Shown: positions 1 to 11,617 of the stretch, piece by piece | How positions within the stretch are numbered: the first letter of the stretch is position 1 | Layout of the letters: each line of letters begins with the position of its first letter | Origin: Siderastrea siderea | Taxonomy: Eukaryota; Cnidaria; Anthozoa; Scleractinia; Rhizangiidae | Direction of reading: 5' to 3' | NCBI GenBank assembly: GCA_964030785.1 | Contig: OZ034970.1 | Location: 15,951,911 to 16,015,910, forward strand | DNA: 64,000 nucleotides | Translations under genes and position numbers: made by a program | Notes under the pieces: generated by a model | Databases searched by the model: none | What the model was told of the DNA's origin: nothing | Seen by the model: only the letters and a program-made list of their open reading frames with translations

Positions 1-1370
1 TTCTCTTGTCTAAATTTATCCAATTTCCTTCTGATCATGGCTGGTTAGTCACTCACCTCTTAAGTTGCTACTTAAGCGGGTTCGTGTGATTTTTTTAAAT
101 AGCATTTGCTGACATTAGACTTACCTCTTCAGCAACCAATGATTCGATATCTCTGGAACGTTTGATTGTAGTTCTTCAACTGTTCAGGGGTGAGCAACCA
201 AGTGATGTATCAGTTCATGAGTTAAATAAATAATAAAAAATAATGTCTTTATTTACCCTAACAAAAAAAAACCCGATCAGCTGAACACAGAGGGACAGCT
301 GGTATAAACCGGTGATCAGCAAATACATATACTCAAAATACATAAGAAAGAATTTACGAAAGTATATGTTGTAGGACATAAGTGTGCAAGGTTACAAAAC
401 CAACATGCCTTTTGAGGTTGTTGCGGTTCACACAGTAACGGGAGGAATGAAAAATTACTTTGAGTCGCGGTGCAATGAAAATGATTAAAGGTGGACAGAC
501 AGACAAAACAAAACCTACGCCACCGCCAGTGACCAAAAATAACGTTTCATCCTACTACACTATTTTAAGCTGATTTCGTGACAATTTTTTACTCCGGTAA
601 TTCTTGGCTGGGGATAAAAACACTAAAGTGGGTTTAAGCTTTTAATTTTATACATATGTGAAAATTCTAATGAGGAGTTTTACTTTAGGCAATTCAAAAC
701 AGATGCAGTTTAAGGTATCATGGTACCCCAAAATTGACCACATTTTAAAAAATATGCTTTTGTCATTTTCAGGTAAGTATTATTCAAACCTCTCCTTTAC
801 AAAATGTTTCAGAAAAAAAAGATTGTATCTACGCAAAGTTATGGACGATAAAGGTTAGGGCCATTAATTTTCTCTAATTACATGTTGACAGTTATCTGTC
901 AACACTGACGCCGAAAATATCATGTTTCAAATATCATGGCCTTGATGTTTTGACATGAGATCGATTGCGTACCAATTCCCGCGTTATCGAAGGGTCTGCT
1001 GTGTAGAAAACATGAGATAAAGTAGGAAGAGATCCTGCCTGTTTGCCCCTGCCAAAAAAAAAAAAAAAAAAAAAACCGGCAAAGCGTAGGTGTACAAAAG
1101 AATTTTGCTCAGTGTGGGCGGAAAAACGTTCCGCGAGCGATAAAAGCTCGTATATTTATAATAAAGAAATGTGGTTGGAAGAACCTAGAGAAGAATGACA
1201 ACGCCGTGGCTGAGAGCCGCTTAAAGATAACGGCCGAGTCGTTGCAAGACGAGGAAAGAGAAGATGATGGAGAATACTGTAAAGATTCGTGGCAATGATT
1301 GAAAGGGAGAACAATCATGTTAGGCGACACGCTCGTAGAAAAGCTCGATGAAGCGGTTTGATGTCGAGTT
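1..1370. repeat. Copy A of an unidentified locally duplicated repeat unit
   Basis: This stretch is repeated with moderate divergence at 3123-4294 plus 4741-4860, and in part at 1396-1860. Shared landmarks are the opening TTCTCTTGTCTAAATTTATC, a block around a 'gttcaggggtgagca' string, and a closing block with 'gaaagggagaacaatcatgt'. No continuous protein frame survives in all copies, so I cannot say whether it is an old gene or a transposon. Confidence 0.7.
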
Positions 1371-1395
1371 TGTCGAGTTTTTCTCATGTCAACAT

Positions 1396-1860
1396 TTGCT
1401 GACATTAGACTTACCTCCTCAACAATAGATGATTCGATGTCTCTGGAACGTTTGGTTGTAGTTCTTTAGCCGTTCAGGGGTGAGCACCCAAGTGATGTAT
1501 TGTTCATGACTTGTAGGACATAAGTGTGCTCGGTTACAAAGCCAACATGCCTTTTGAGGTGGTTGCAGTTCACACAGTAACGGGCGGAATGAAAAATTAT
1601 TTTGACTCACGGTGCAATGAAATTGATTGAAGGTGGATAGACCGACAAGAAAAACCTACGCCACCGCCAGTGACCAGAAATATAACGTTTCATCCTAATA
1701 CACTAATTTTAGCTGATTTCGTGACAAGTTTTTACTCCAGTAATTCTTGGGAGGGGAGAAAAACGCTAAAACGGGTTAAGCTTTCAATTTTATACATATG
1801 TGAAAAATGATTCTAATGAGGAGTTTTACCCTTGGGCAATTCAAAACAGATAAAATTTAA
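1396..1860. repeat. Copy B (partial) of the same repeat unit
   Basis: It matches roughly positions 105-705 of copy A and 3225-3680 of copy C, including the 'catttgctgacattagactt' block, and then diverges. Copy B lacks the second half of the unit. Confidence 0.65.
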
Positions 1861-3122
1861 AGCAGACACCTTTGAAAGGCCGAAAGATGCTAACAGCACA
1901 TGGAGACTTTTGTTTACAGCGTTCAAATGGTTTCGTGACCGTGCCGGTTAAAAGTTCCAGTTCTTCTTTTCCTCGTGTCTGAACGTGAGGGGCCTTATAT
2001 TACGACACTGAATCGAAAGCTAGCCAGTAAAAAATTCGTTGAACATGAGTACAAGGTTGAAATGTAAACATGGTTTTAAATATAATACATGGTAGTCGTT
2101 CCACAGTATAAGCCTTAATCCGCAAAAACATTTACAGCAAAAGATGGTGACGCTAGCCCTCGAGAGCAGTACAGTTTTATACACCACGCAAATGACATGT
2201 GATGTAATGCACTATGAGAAGAATGACGGGCGATACGTTCTTACATAAAACGGTAAACGTTTTTTGACCGGATATTACAGTTGGATGGTTGGTGTGGCAA
2301 AATATTTTTATTGGTTTAACAAGAAACCTTTTAAAGCTGTCCCTGCTTCATGAAGTTTTGTTCTGCTTTTATTCCACTGCTGTTAAAAAAAAACTGAAAA
2401 AAAAAACCATCTTTAAGATATTAATTGAAAATTTCACATGAACAACTAGCAGTCACCGCTCTTCAAAACTAAAAATAATATAATTTGTACCTAGTAGCTT
2501 ATTTGGAGACGTACTCGTGATCAAAGCAGGCATCCAAGGGATTCTGTGAATTTTCGACATGTTTTCGTTTAAACCAAAGCCAAGTTAGAACTAAAAACGC
2601 AGCGTTAAACAATCGAACGATTTTTAATCGGTCACTATAACGTTTCAATAAATGGAGGTTACTCTTTGACGAGCGCGAAAGATCTCTGCGTTGGAGGCTA
2701 GTCTTAACCAGTTTCACTAGGGTCATCAAGTGTTAGATTATTCTCTTTTGAAATTTCAAAACATACAGGAACTTTGCATGCAAATTCATGTAGTGCAGTC
2801 TTTAATAGGAGGTACGAACCAAGTAAGTAAAATCGTACTTGTGGTGTCAAGGAGAGCTCTACATAAAATAATAAAATAACAGATTTGTATTTGCGTGATC
2901 TTGAAATGTATTGACGCTCTTTAACAGTAGGCTAACTTTTGTTTATTTCTAAAAAAAAGCATTATCATTGTATATTTGCTTAAAATTATATTCAGATTAA
3001 ATCAATTTCTGGAATTAACAGTTATCAAACGCTAATTAAATTGTAGAAAAGATTCTGAAGGGGAACTTCATGGTACCCAAGAACATTAAGTCTTCAAAAC
3101 TGAGATTCTGTGAAGGCAAAGC
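1861..3122. other. Unannotated AT-rich stretch
   Basis: I see no coding exon, RNA gene or bounded mobile element in this interval. It separates two copies of the local repeat unit. Confidence 0.4.
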
Positions 3123-4860
3123 TTTCTCTTGTCTAAATTTATCCAATTTCCTTCTGATCATGGCTGATCATGACTGCTCTCACCTCGTAAGTTGCTACTT
3201 AAGTGGGTCCGTGTGATTTTTTAAATAGCATTTGCTGACATTAGACTTACCTCCTCAGCAATCAGTGATTCGATATCTCTGGAACGTTTGGTCGTAGTTC
3301 TTCAGCCGTTCAGGGGTGAGCACCCAAGTGATGTATTGTTCATGAGTTGTAGGACGTAAGTGTGCTCGGTTACATAGCCAACATGCCTTTTGAGGTGGTT
3401 GCGGTTCACACAGTAACGGACGGAATGAAAAATTGTTTTGACTTGGTGCAACGAGAACTATTAAAGGTGAATAGACCGACAAGAAAAACCTACGCCACCG
3501 CCAGTGATCAAAAATTACTTTTCGTCCTACCACACAATTTTTACCTGATTTCGTGACAACTTTTCTCCAGTAATTTTTGGCTAGGGGTGAAAGCGCTAAT
3601 GTGGGTTCAAGCTTTCAATATTATACATATGTGAAAATTCTAATGAGGAGTTTTACCTTTAGGCAATTCAAAACAGATACAATTTAAGGTACCATGGTAC
3701 TCCAAAATTGATCACTTTTTTTTTTTAAATACACTTTTATCATTTTCAGATAGATATTATTCAAACCTCTGCTTTACAAAAAGTGTCAGAAAAAAAGATT
3801 GTTTCTACGCAAAGTTATGGACGAAAAAAGGTAAGGGCAATTAATTAATTTTCCCTAATTACGTGTTGACAGTTATCTGTCAACAACGCCGAAAATATCA
3901 TGCGACATAAGAGGGCCCTGATGTTTTGACATGAGAGCGATTGCGTACCAATTCCCGCGTTATCGTAGAGTCTGCTGTGTAGAAAACATGAGATAAAGTA
4001 AGAAGAGATCCTGCCTGTTTGCCTCTGTCAAAAAAAAAAAGGCAAATCGTAAGTGTACAATATAATTTTGCTCGGTGTGAGCGGAAAAACTTTCCGCGAG
4101 CGACAAAAGCTCGTATATTTAAAATCAAGAAATGTGGTTGGAAGAACCTAGAGAAGAACGAGAACGCCGTGTCTGAGAGTCGCTTAAAGATACTGACAGA
4201 GTCGTTGCAAGACGCGGAAAGAGAAGATGATGGACAGTACCGTGAAGAATCGTGGCAATGATTGAAAGGGAGAACAATCATGTTAGGCAAACGCCCGGGG
4301 GGGGGGTACTCGGAAAAATTTTGATGGGAGTGTGCCGCTGGGACTCTGAAACCCTTAACCTATACAAGACCACGTTCATGTCGTTTTTGCAACCCTATTC
4401 TAGACTAGATGCCAAAAATCCCTACCCTATCCCAGACTAGCTATTTTCGAGCTATCCATCAGAAATATAACCACACAGTGCTTTTAATGGAAAACCATCT
4501 CTCGATCAACAATATTGTCGCGATTTCATTTATATTTTATATTTCCGAGTTTTTCAAACCCATTAATTAATTGGATTAAATTTTCACACCACCCATTAGT
4601 TTCCCGGTAATTTATACCCTACCCTAGACCAAGACTCCCTGATTTCTATACCCTATCCCAGACTAAACTGCTTGAAAACCATACCCTTCACAGCGGCACA
4701 TACCTACATAGGTTATATATGGGAGTACCCCCCCGGGGGGCAAACGCTCGTAGAAAAGCTCGATGAAGCGGTTTGTTGGCCAGTTTGTCACCCGGACGTG
4801 ACCTTCCTCGAAGACGTAAACTGCAAAACTTGTGTCTCGAGTAATAAAGAAGTTCATTGT
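3123..4860. repeat. Copy C of the repeat unit, interrupted by an insertion
   Basis: It repeats copy A from its first base. Homology pauses at 4294 and resumes at 4741, because a 445-bp element has inserted. The segment after it, with a 'ctcgtagaaaagctcgatga' string, matches 1335-1365 and, more weakly, 6570-6680. Confidence 0.7.
4295..4739. mobile_element. hAT-like non-autonomous element with G-rich ends
   Basis: The ends are inverted: CCGGGGGGGGGGTACTC on the left and GAGTACCCCCCCGGGG on the right. The 8-bp GCAAACGC flanks both sides (4287-4294 and 4740-4747). The uninterrupted copy near 1325 confirms the insertion. An 8-bp target duplication fits the hAT superfamily. The interior has no open gene. 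Confidence 0.75.
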
Positions 4861-4902
4861 TACCCAACCGCTTGCATTTGTGACAGGACGTTCTCTCTTA
4901 GA

Positions 4903-6261
4903 GGGGTATCGAATGGTCCATTAAAATTTTCAAGTGCTCGCAAATTTTAACCTTTGCTCGATTTGCTCGGAAAATTTAGACGAGTGCTCGCTTGCTCGTG
5001 CTCGCAAAATTTTTGCAATTGCTCGCATGCTCGGATTCTCGCTTTGTGTATAGGTTTTTGTGGTACAGAAATAAATGTATCTCTACATGGTACTCCTATG
5101 AATTCGGCTATCAAGTTCAGTTGAAGGCGCACGACAATAACAAAAGTTATTAACATATATAGGTTATTCTGAAAGACGAATTTGCGTATTATGTATGGTC
5201 AAATGCCATCAAATGTACAATTCATTCAGTTAGAAAGATTAGAAAGAAGATTTGCAAAAAACATTATCATAGGGGTAGTGTGTCGGATTGAAAGGATGGG
5301 ACATATAATTTCTGATCGGAATAACGTGGGAGGGGGGTGGGGCGGGGGCCTCAAATGGCATTTGTCATTATAATGCAGTACTGATATTTTCAGGCATTTG
5401 TTTGTGAAGAGAATTTTCGCCAAATATATCAAAAACAGTAAATCAGATATGGATACTCCCGCATTAATAAGCTTAGATTTGGACCCTTGAATTAAGAAAG
5501 GAAACATTCTTTCCTCTGAGTTCCTCCACCGCTAAGTCCACAACTGTTTAGACGCAACATTGATAGACTATTGGCGTTTAAGTACAGAAGTAGCTGGATG
5601 TATTATCAGCAAAAGCCATGTTCAAGTTCTCTTTCGAATTTCATCGACGTTGTCTTCCTGTTTGACAAATTAATTTCAGAAGAACAATCAGTCAGTTCAA
5701 TTCGGGGTCGAGTACTCTTAATTATTCTGTTTGATGTCAAAAAGATGCGTTGCTGTTAGCTGCTGTTCAACTGTTCAACATTAGGAGAAGAAAAACGCAT
5801 AGCGACTTAAGGCCGTGTTTTCAATAAAAGCTACAAACAGTTCTGCTATCAAAAGAGACTCTCTACAGCACTGCACGTTGCGATAGGTCTGCCATTTTTA
5901 CAAGTGCTTTCGCGTTCAGCACATGTGAATGAGGTCATACAACATTACAAATTCCCCACTACTACCCCCGGGAGAATACAAGACCAGATAAATTTAAGGT
6001 AAATTCTCTGGGATCTGGGCGTGAAATGATCGCAAAGTTACGGTACCACCACGCGCACTCTAATAAAAGCAATAAAAACAACGTTTGAAATTACAAGAAA
6101 AAGGATTGCTGCTAGCGGACTACGAAGTGCTCGCTGCTCGCCAGTTGTATTTTCTAAAGTGCTCGCTGCTCGCAAGACAAATTCGATCATTGCTCGTGCT
6201 CGCAAAAGAAAACGCAGTGCTCGCACGCTCGCAAATGCTCGCAAAGACCATTCGATACCTC
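4903..6261. mobile_element. hAT-like element with arrays of TGCTCGC at both ends
   Basis: Left end GGGGTATCGAATGGTC and right end GACCATTCGATACCTC are inverted copies with one mismatch. Flanks CTCTTAGA (4895-4902) and TTCTTAGA (6262-6269) look like an 8-bp target duplication with one change. Both subterminal regions are packed with TGCTCGC or CTCGCA motifs, as expected of transposase-binding sites. The 1.36-kb interior shows no transposase, so it is probably non-autonomous. Confidence 0.7.
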
Positions 6262-6666
6262 TTCTTAGATCTTGAGCTGAGCACGCGGCGGCTTCTTCGC
6301 AGGTTTCAACGTGCTTTCCTTTCGCATTTACTTCCGTCTTTCGGGTCCCCACAGATTGATTAGTCTTACCCTTTCTTCTCGCTGATGTCTTTAGCATTGT
6401 ACAGCCGACGTGAAGTTACGAAGGTAATATTAACCGTGCATTAAGACCTGGACGAAAGTCGCTTTCCGATAAAAATATGACACCATACTGATGAAGATGA
6501 AGGTGATGGAGAATACTGTGAAGAATCGTGTTAACAATTGAAAGGGAGAACAATCATGTTAGGCGAAAGGCTCGTAGAAACGCTCGATGTAGCGGTTTGT
6601 TGTCGAATTTCCTCGTGACCTTCCTCGAAAACGTAAATTGCAAAACTTGTCTCTCGAGTAATAAAG

Positions 6667-6750
6667 AAGTTTTTGGTTCGATTCCCGTCGGGAACTCACA
6701 TTTTTTCTTTGTCCCACGCTCGTGACAAACTGAATATTCCATCTTTCTCA
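6667..6750 (+). repeat. Truncated tRNA-derived SINE copy
   Basis: It begins at a B-box-like GGTTCGATTCC and carries the same tail as the fuller copy at 6886-7013 ('cccacgctcgtgacaaactg'). The A-box half is missing. Confidence 0.6.
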
Positions 6751-6885
6751 TTTCTTTCCGAGCTTAAAATTTACCATCTTTCTTTCTTTATCATCACACA
6801 CGGTGCCTTCGACATTGCTGATCCTAGCAGTATGCAGGACGCGTGTCACCACGAGCTCAGTAAATATGACATCGCTCGCCACGAG

Positions 6886-7013
6886 TCTCCCAGTAGCTCA
6901 GTGGTTAGAGCGCCCGACCGGTGTACGGGAGGTCATGGGTTCGATTCCCGTTGGGGACTCACAGGTTTTTTTGGTCCCACGCTCGTGACAAACTGAATAT
7001 TCCATCTTTCTCA
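6886..7013 (+). repeat. tRNA-derived SINE, tRNA-Thr-like head
   Basis: The head has an A box (TAGCTCAGTGGTTAGAGCG), a B box (GGTTCGATTCC) and pairable acceptor ends. The anticodon-loop position reads GGT, which would be tRNA-Thr. The anticodon stem has a mismatch, and the downstream tail is shared with a second nearby copy, so I read it as a SINE and not a working tRNA gene. Confidence 0.7.
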
Positions 7014-7430
7014 AGAAGTTTATTGTTACCCAACTGCTTACATTTGTGACAGGACGTTCTCTCCTTTTGCATTTACTTTCGTCTTTTGGGTCCCGGCAGC
7101 TTGATAAGTCTTTCTCTTTTTTCTTGTTGTTGTCTTTGGCATTGTACAGCCGACGTGAAGTTATGAAGGTAAAATTTCCAGTGCGTTAAGACGCTTTGAA
7201 CGGCACGCGTACATGGACCTGGACGAAAGTCGCTTTCCAATCAAAAATATCACACCATACTTTGCAGTATGTTTGCGCTAATGTTATCAGGTAATTTGAG
7301 CATTCCCTCTATCAAACCGCAGCTAATTATCCTGACATTTAGCTATAGGTGTTTTAATCTCATCAGGCCGGAAAAAAAACGTGTCTCCGAATTTTATTTT
7401 TGGCCGTTCATTCAAAAGTTTGACCGTTAA

Positions 7431-7826
7431 AGGAGGTCACTCCAGAAACGGTGTATTTTTTGAAATCGCCAATAAAAAGATAACACTAAGTTGAGTTACT
7501 GACCGTGGTTTTAGTTTCTAAAGTGCATCCGATCCCACTGAAATTCCCCTCCAAAGAAGGCCAAAATTCAACACTCGTTTTTTAGAGCCCACGTTACCCG
7601 ACCGCTGGTCTCGTTGTACATTTTGACGTCACGGACAAGCGGCCAGGCTGCTAAGTACGATTCAAAATGGCGGCGCGCAGTGTTGAATTTTCGCCCTTTT
7701 TGGAGAGGAATTTCAGTGGGATCAGATGCACTTTAGAAACTAAAACCACGGTCAGTAACTCAACTTAGTGTCACCTTTTTATTGGCGATTTCAAAAAATA
7801 CACTGTTTCTGGAGTGACCTTGTCCT
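7431..7826. mobile_element. MITE with long terminal inverted repeats and TTAA flanks
   Basis: Arms of about 170 bp are inverted copies starting AGGAGGTCACTCCAG on the left and ending CTGGAGTGACC..TCC on the right. Both sides are flanked by TTAA (7427-7430, 7827-7830), the target of piggyBac and Kolobok elements. No transposase lies inside. Confidence 0.75.
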
Positions 7827-8384
7827 TTAAAGAAAGAGAAGGGATTTTTTTTTTAACTTCAAAGTTAAACCAAGTGTAGAAAACAAACCGCCAGATAAAA
7901 CAATTCTGAGACATGGTGTTTGAGACAAAGGTGTGAAGAATTCGGCGTGATGTTCATCTTACTCTCCAGACCATTTTCGAGTGGAGCTGATCCGATTTTG
8001 TGAACGACGTACTTTTGAAAAACGTTAGCTATATTTTCAACGTGCACAATAAAATTGCCTTTTTTTCTGTATCTAAATACGGTTTCGTATTTTTCAGTTA
8101 ATAAGCTTTCAGAAAATATGTAGTTTATCAGGGTTTTTGTGAAACGCCTGACGCTCAAACGGTGATAACGCAGTGTTGTCATTTGGGGTACCCTCATACT
8201 TTAAGGAAAATTAACCTATCAACATAATCGTCGAATATGGTGCGTCAGATTTGTTGTATTTCCACCATCTTTTAGTACCATTTTACTGGGACAGAAGTTG
8301 CAACTCTGGTTTTAAGTTTAGTTTACAAATGTAAGTTTAATGATACTTTATACCAACTGTACCATAATATAATACATGAGAAAA

Positions 8385-8680
8385 CTAACTAACTAACTAA
8401 CTAACTAACTGAATAAATAAAAATAAATAAACGTACAGTAGGTAAAGGAAAGCAATAGGGGGAAACTGAATTCCCATATAAAAACTGCTCTCCTACCTAA
8501 AAGATAACTACTAATATATAAAAGATTTTGAGAAAAATATAAATTATAATAACGTATAATAAAAGAAGAAAAAATGTGACAAAATAGATAATTAAAAAAA
8601 TAAAATAAATATAATAAATAAATAAATCTAGTATAATAAGGGAAAAAGTACCAACTATTTAAATAATAAATAATCTTAAT
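8385..8680. repeat. Simple repeat and AT-rich low-complexity DNA
   Basis: An (AACT)n microsatellite at about 8385-8412 is followed by A/T-rich sequence with many AATAAATA units. Open frames here reflect composition, not coding. Confidence 0.7.
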
Positions 8681-9729
8681 CAACAGAACCCATCATTGCT
8701 TTTATAAACCGGAAGTGCTTCCATGTGCGTGCCTTTCCCTTTTTTGTTTGGTACGATTTCAAAAGACTCCGACCGTATGAGCCTTCGCAACCGCCATGTT
8801 TGTTGACAATGTGACGATCAATTCTCCAAGAGGGGGTAAAGGTAATATTCGAACCACCATTTTGCACGCAGACAAGACCCGTGGAGACGAATGAAGTTTG
8901 TTTTCATGAAAACAAAGCAATATTTCAAAATAATGAACAGAACGGACAGCGGAGAACAAGAGAGGCATTTTTCAATCAAGAGAAAAGGACTTCAGGAAAT
9001 CATTTGAAAACTATGGTAATTGTCGATAATTGACGAAACTATTGCGATTGTTATCGATAGTTGAATCTGCGATCAATGCATCGATAGTTCGATCTATCGT
9101 TACACTCCCATGCCACTTTTCACTATGTACAATGTCTCATAAACTGCTGAAAAAAAATATTGTCATTTGCCAACAATACACATATTACTTGTGTTAACTC
9201 CAAAGGGGATAACTGTCTTAAACGACGATTCATAAACCGCACCTCCAACACTTGATCTTTATTACACGTTGTAAGTAAGTAGTAAGGTTGAAACTGTAAC
9301 ACAACAAACAAAAAATTACAAACTGAAGAAAAAATAAGCCTAAATTGTAGAAAATAGGACTGACAAAAAAAAAAAAACGACGATGACTGAATACTTACTT
9401 TGTAACGGCTACGAAAAAGAATTACCAAAGATAGAGTTGAAGGCTGATAAACTTTATCCAACTAAGTTTTTACTGTGCTTAGCGCGACTGCCAAAGGCTA
9501 AATGTAAATATTACTGCGAAACTACGTTGTAAACGTGAAAGTAAATTATGCGTGAAAACTAACCAAAAAAGCGAGAACAAAAGTACACTAATGAAAAGGT
9601 GATGAGAAACTAATTAAAACGAAGCAAGTAATAACTGCAGATACGTAACAAAAGGAAAGAAAAGAAAGGAATGTTACCTAGGACAAGAGTTTGAAAGGTC
9701 TGTCGCATCTCTGTGTAAACTCAATGTGA
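8681..9729. other. No recognisable gene
   Basis: I find no exon, RNA gene or bounded transposon. A run of ATCGATAGTT-type motifs lies near 9025-9105. Confidence 0.4.
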
Positions 9730-9775
9730 CAGGGTGGTAACGAGGTATGTGTTTTCTTCGCTGATCCCATTTTTG
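9730..9775. repeat. Solo terminal fragment of the CAGGGTCGTAACGAGG transposon family
   Basis: It reads CAGGGTGGTAACGAGGTATG followed by 'ctgatccca', matching both ends of the element at 16159-27120 with few changes. No partner end is found nearby, so it is a relic or one end of a diverged copy. Confidence 0.55.
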
Positions 9776-9967
9776 TACGCAAATTAATATTCCGCGTGCG
9801 AGGCACTTAAATGATATAACAATATAAATAGGATCTAGGTGTTCATATTTAAAGTTCAAAACTGTCCTTAGCAAAAAACAACACGCAAAAGTCATCCACA
9901 TGCGCAAGTTAAGTTTCGAGAAGCAAACAAAGTTTGTCTATCGGTCTCTCTAGAACTGCTGCCTTGG

Positions 9968-10184
9968 CTTTCACTTTGGCGCTTCGAACCAAACCATTTC
10001 TTTAAGGGAAGACTTCAACGATCCCTCCGAGAGGCCAAGTGTTGCGGGGCAAATTTTCGGCGCTGAGAAGGACGATATCTCCAACTGCAAGATTTCTGCG
10101 TGGATTAGTCCACTTCAGTCTACTTTGAAGTAAGGGCAGGTATTCTCTAGACCATCTTTTCCAGAAGATGTCGGCAAGATATTG
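9968..10184 (-). pseudogene. BEL/Pao retrotransposon remnant (DUF5641-like C-terminal domain)
   Basis: The minus strand encodes a run with the landmarks [28 protein letters not shown] and [11 protein letters not shown], the order typical of the DUF5641-like tail of BEL/Pao polyproteins. A stop follows the VFP segment and nothing else of the element is present. It ends a few bases before the left boundary of the duplicated MTR segment, so it may mark a rearrangement junction. The call rests on motif order recognised by eye. Confidence 0.7.
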
Positions 10185-11137
10185 TACTTAATATATACCT
10201 GTTTAAAGATGACAGTGACCGGAAAGGTTAGCTGCGGGTTGTGCAGAAAAAAAAAACCTCCAATGCGTGAAGAGAGTTGGGGGTATGATATTCTCGTTTT
10301 GGTGATGATAAAGGAAAACTAAACAGCACAAAACAATAAGCATGCAATGCGAGCAGAGGGATAGGGATATTAACGATATTAAACTAAAGCTAAGGTTCAC
10401 CTCGGATTGAGATCTATTGCCTGAGGCAACAGTTGTGAAAGGAAGGTAAGAATGCAATGTGTTTCCTGTTACCGCATCACCGTGCTTCTTTCTGTGGCTT
10501 GAAGCAACAGGTATACTCATGTTTTAAGTGACACAAACGACTAAAACAAAGATAGCTATGCAGTGTATCCATGTGTTTGAAGACTACAGAGGAAGGCAAC
10601 CTCTTTCTCGGAGAAGAGACCCTGGGAAGGTTGAGAGAAAGTTTCTTTTCACGCGTAAGCGTTGTCAAACGCCGGACTTCCATCTCCTCCGTTCAAAGGG
10701 GAGATGTTAGTAAAAGTGAAAGTTTGTATAAAATTTTCCTTACTATCTGCTTAAACTTTGGCCAGAACTTGAGACCCCTCTCCGTAATAGCGAGGTGTCC
10801 ATAGAAGGGATGTATTGACAGTTAAATGTGACCACTTTTTCCTTTTTAGGCCAAAAAGGAGCATGGGATGGAGGACCCGTACTACTGTCTGTCAGGCTTT
10901 GTAGCACCGCTGGACACAAGTGTCCATGGCTACATTGGCTGCTTCACTGTTTCCATCATGGGGGCTGAGGAAATGGCTAAAAAGTATGTGTTCTTATCTC
11001 CACGTTACTAGACTTTGACTCGATGGTTCAGAGACAGGAGAGCTTGTCTTATTATGGTACATTCAAATGTGAGAAGACAGTTAACTAAAGTTTAAAACAA
11101 AGAAACAAAGAAAATCGGCGCGAGTCGGGTGTTTTGT

Positions 11138-11143
11138 GAAGAC
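11138..11143 (+). other. Unoccupied Polinton target site (GAAGAC)
   Basis: This is the paralogous position of the Polinton insertion. The flanks 'gttttgt' and 'gaaattcagttc' are contiguous here but separated by 17.9 kb in the other copy. Confidence 0.95.
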
Positions 11144-11617
11144 GAAATTCAGTTCAAGGTGTTGGATGGCCTAAAACTTCAATTGGCAAAATCTATGGTG
11201 ATCCAAACGTCTGCCATGCTGAAGATTTTCTGTTTTCACGATGGCTGAATTATTAACGAGTAAAAGACGTATAACAGTTGGAGTGCGAAATTGGTGAAGA
11301 GTACGACTTGGCTCGCATGCCGTTAGATTAGACCTTTCACTGGTCAACAACAGGGAGGAGCAAAGAATTTTGGAACTCTCACATGTACTCCATCTCGTGC
11401 TCGTACTCCAACTTGTAGTTACCTAATCTCAAGAAATTGTGCAAGTGATGTAAATACAAATAGCTGTTAAAATCGTTCATTCGCTGTCACAGGTTTGAAG
11501 AGGAAATGGATGACTACAGTGTAATAATGGTGAAGGCGCTTGCTGACCGTTTAGCTTAGGTAAGTATTCTGATTGGTTGGTGCTGTTTGCACGAGATTTT
11601 TTGGACCAACTACAAAC

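Larger units (their letters stand above)
6399..7262. repeat. Diverged direct duplicate of a 90-110 bp segment
   Basis: Blocks at 6399-6490 and 7147-7262 share 'agccgacgtgaagtta' and 'gacgaaagtcgctttcc'. They flank the SINE copies and continue the local-duplication pattern of the first 7 kb. No coding function is visible. Confidence 0.55.

Noticed and set aside
6886..6965. Functional tRNA-Thr gene
   Set aside because: The anticodon stem has a mismatch and the 3' flank is shared with a truncated neighbouring copy, so a SINE is the better reading.
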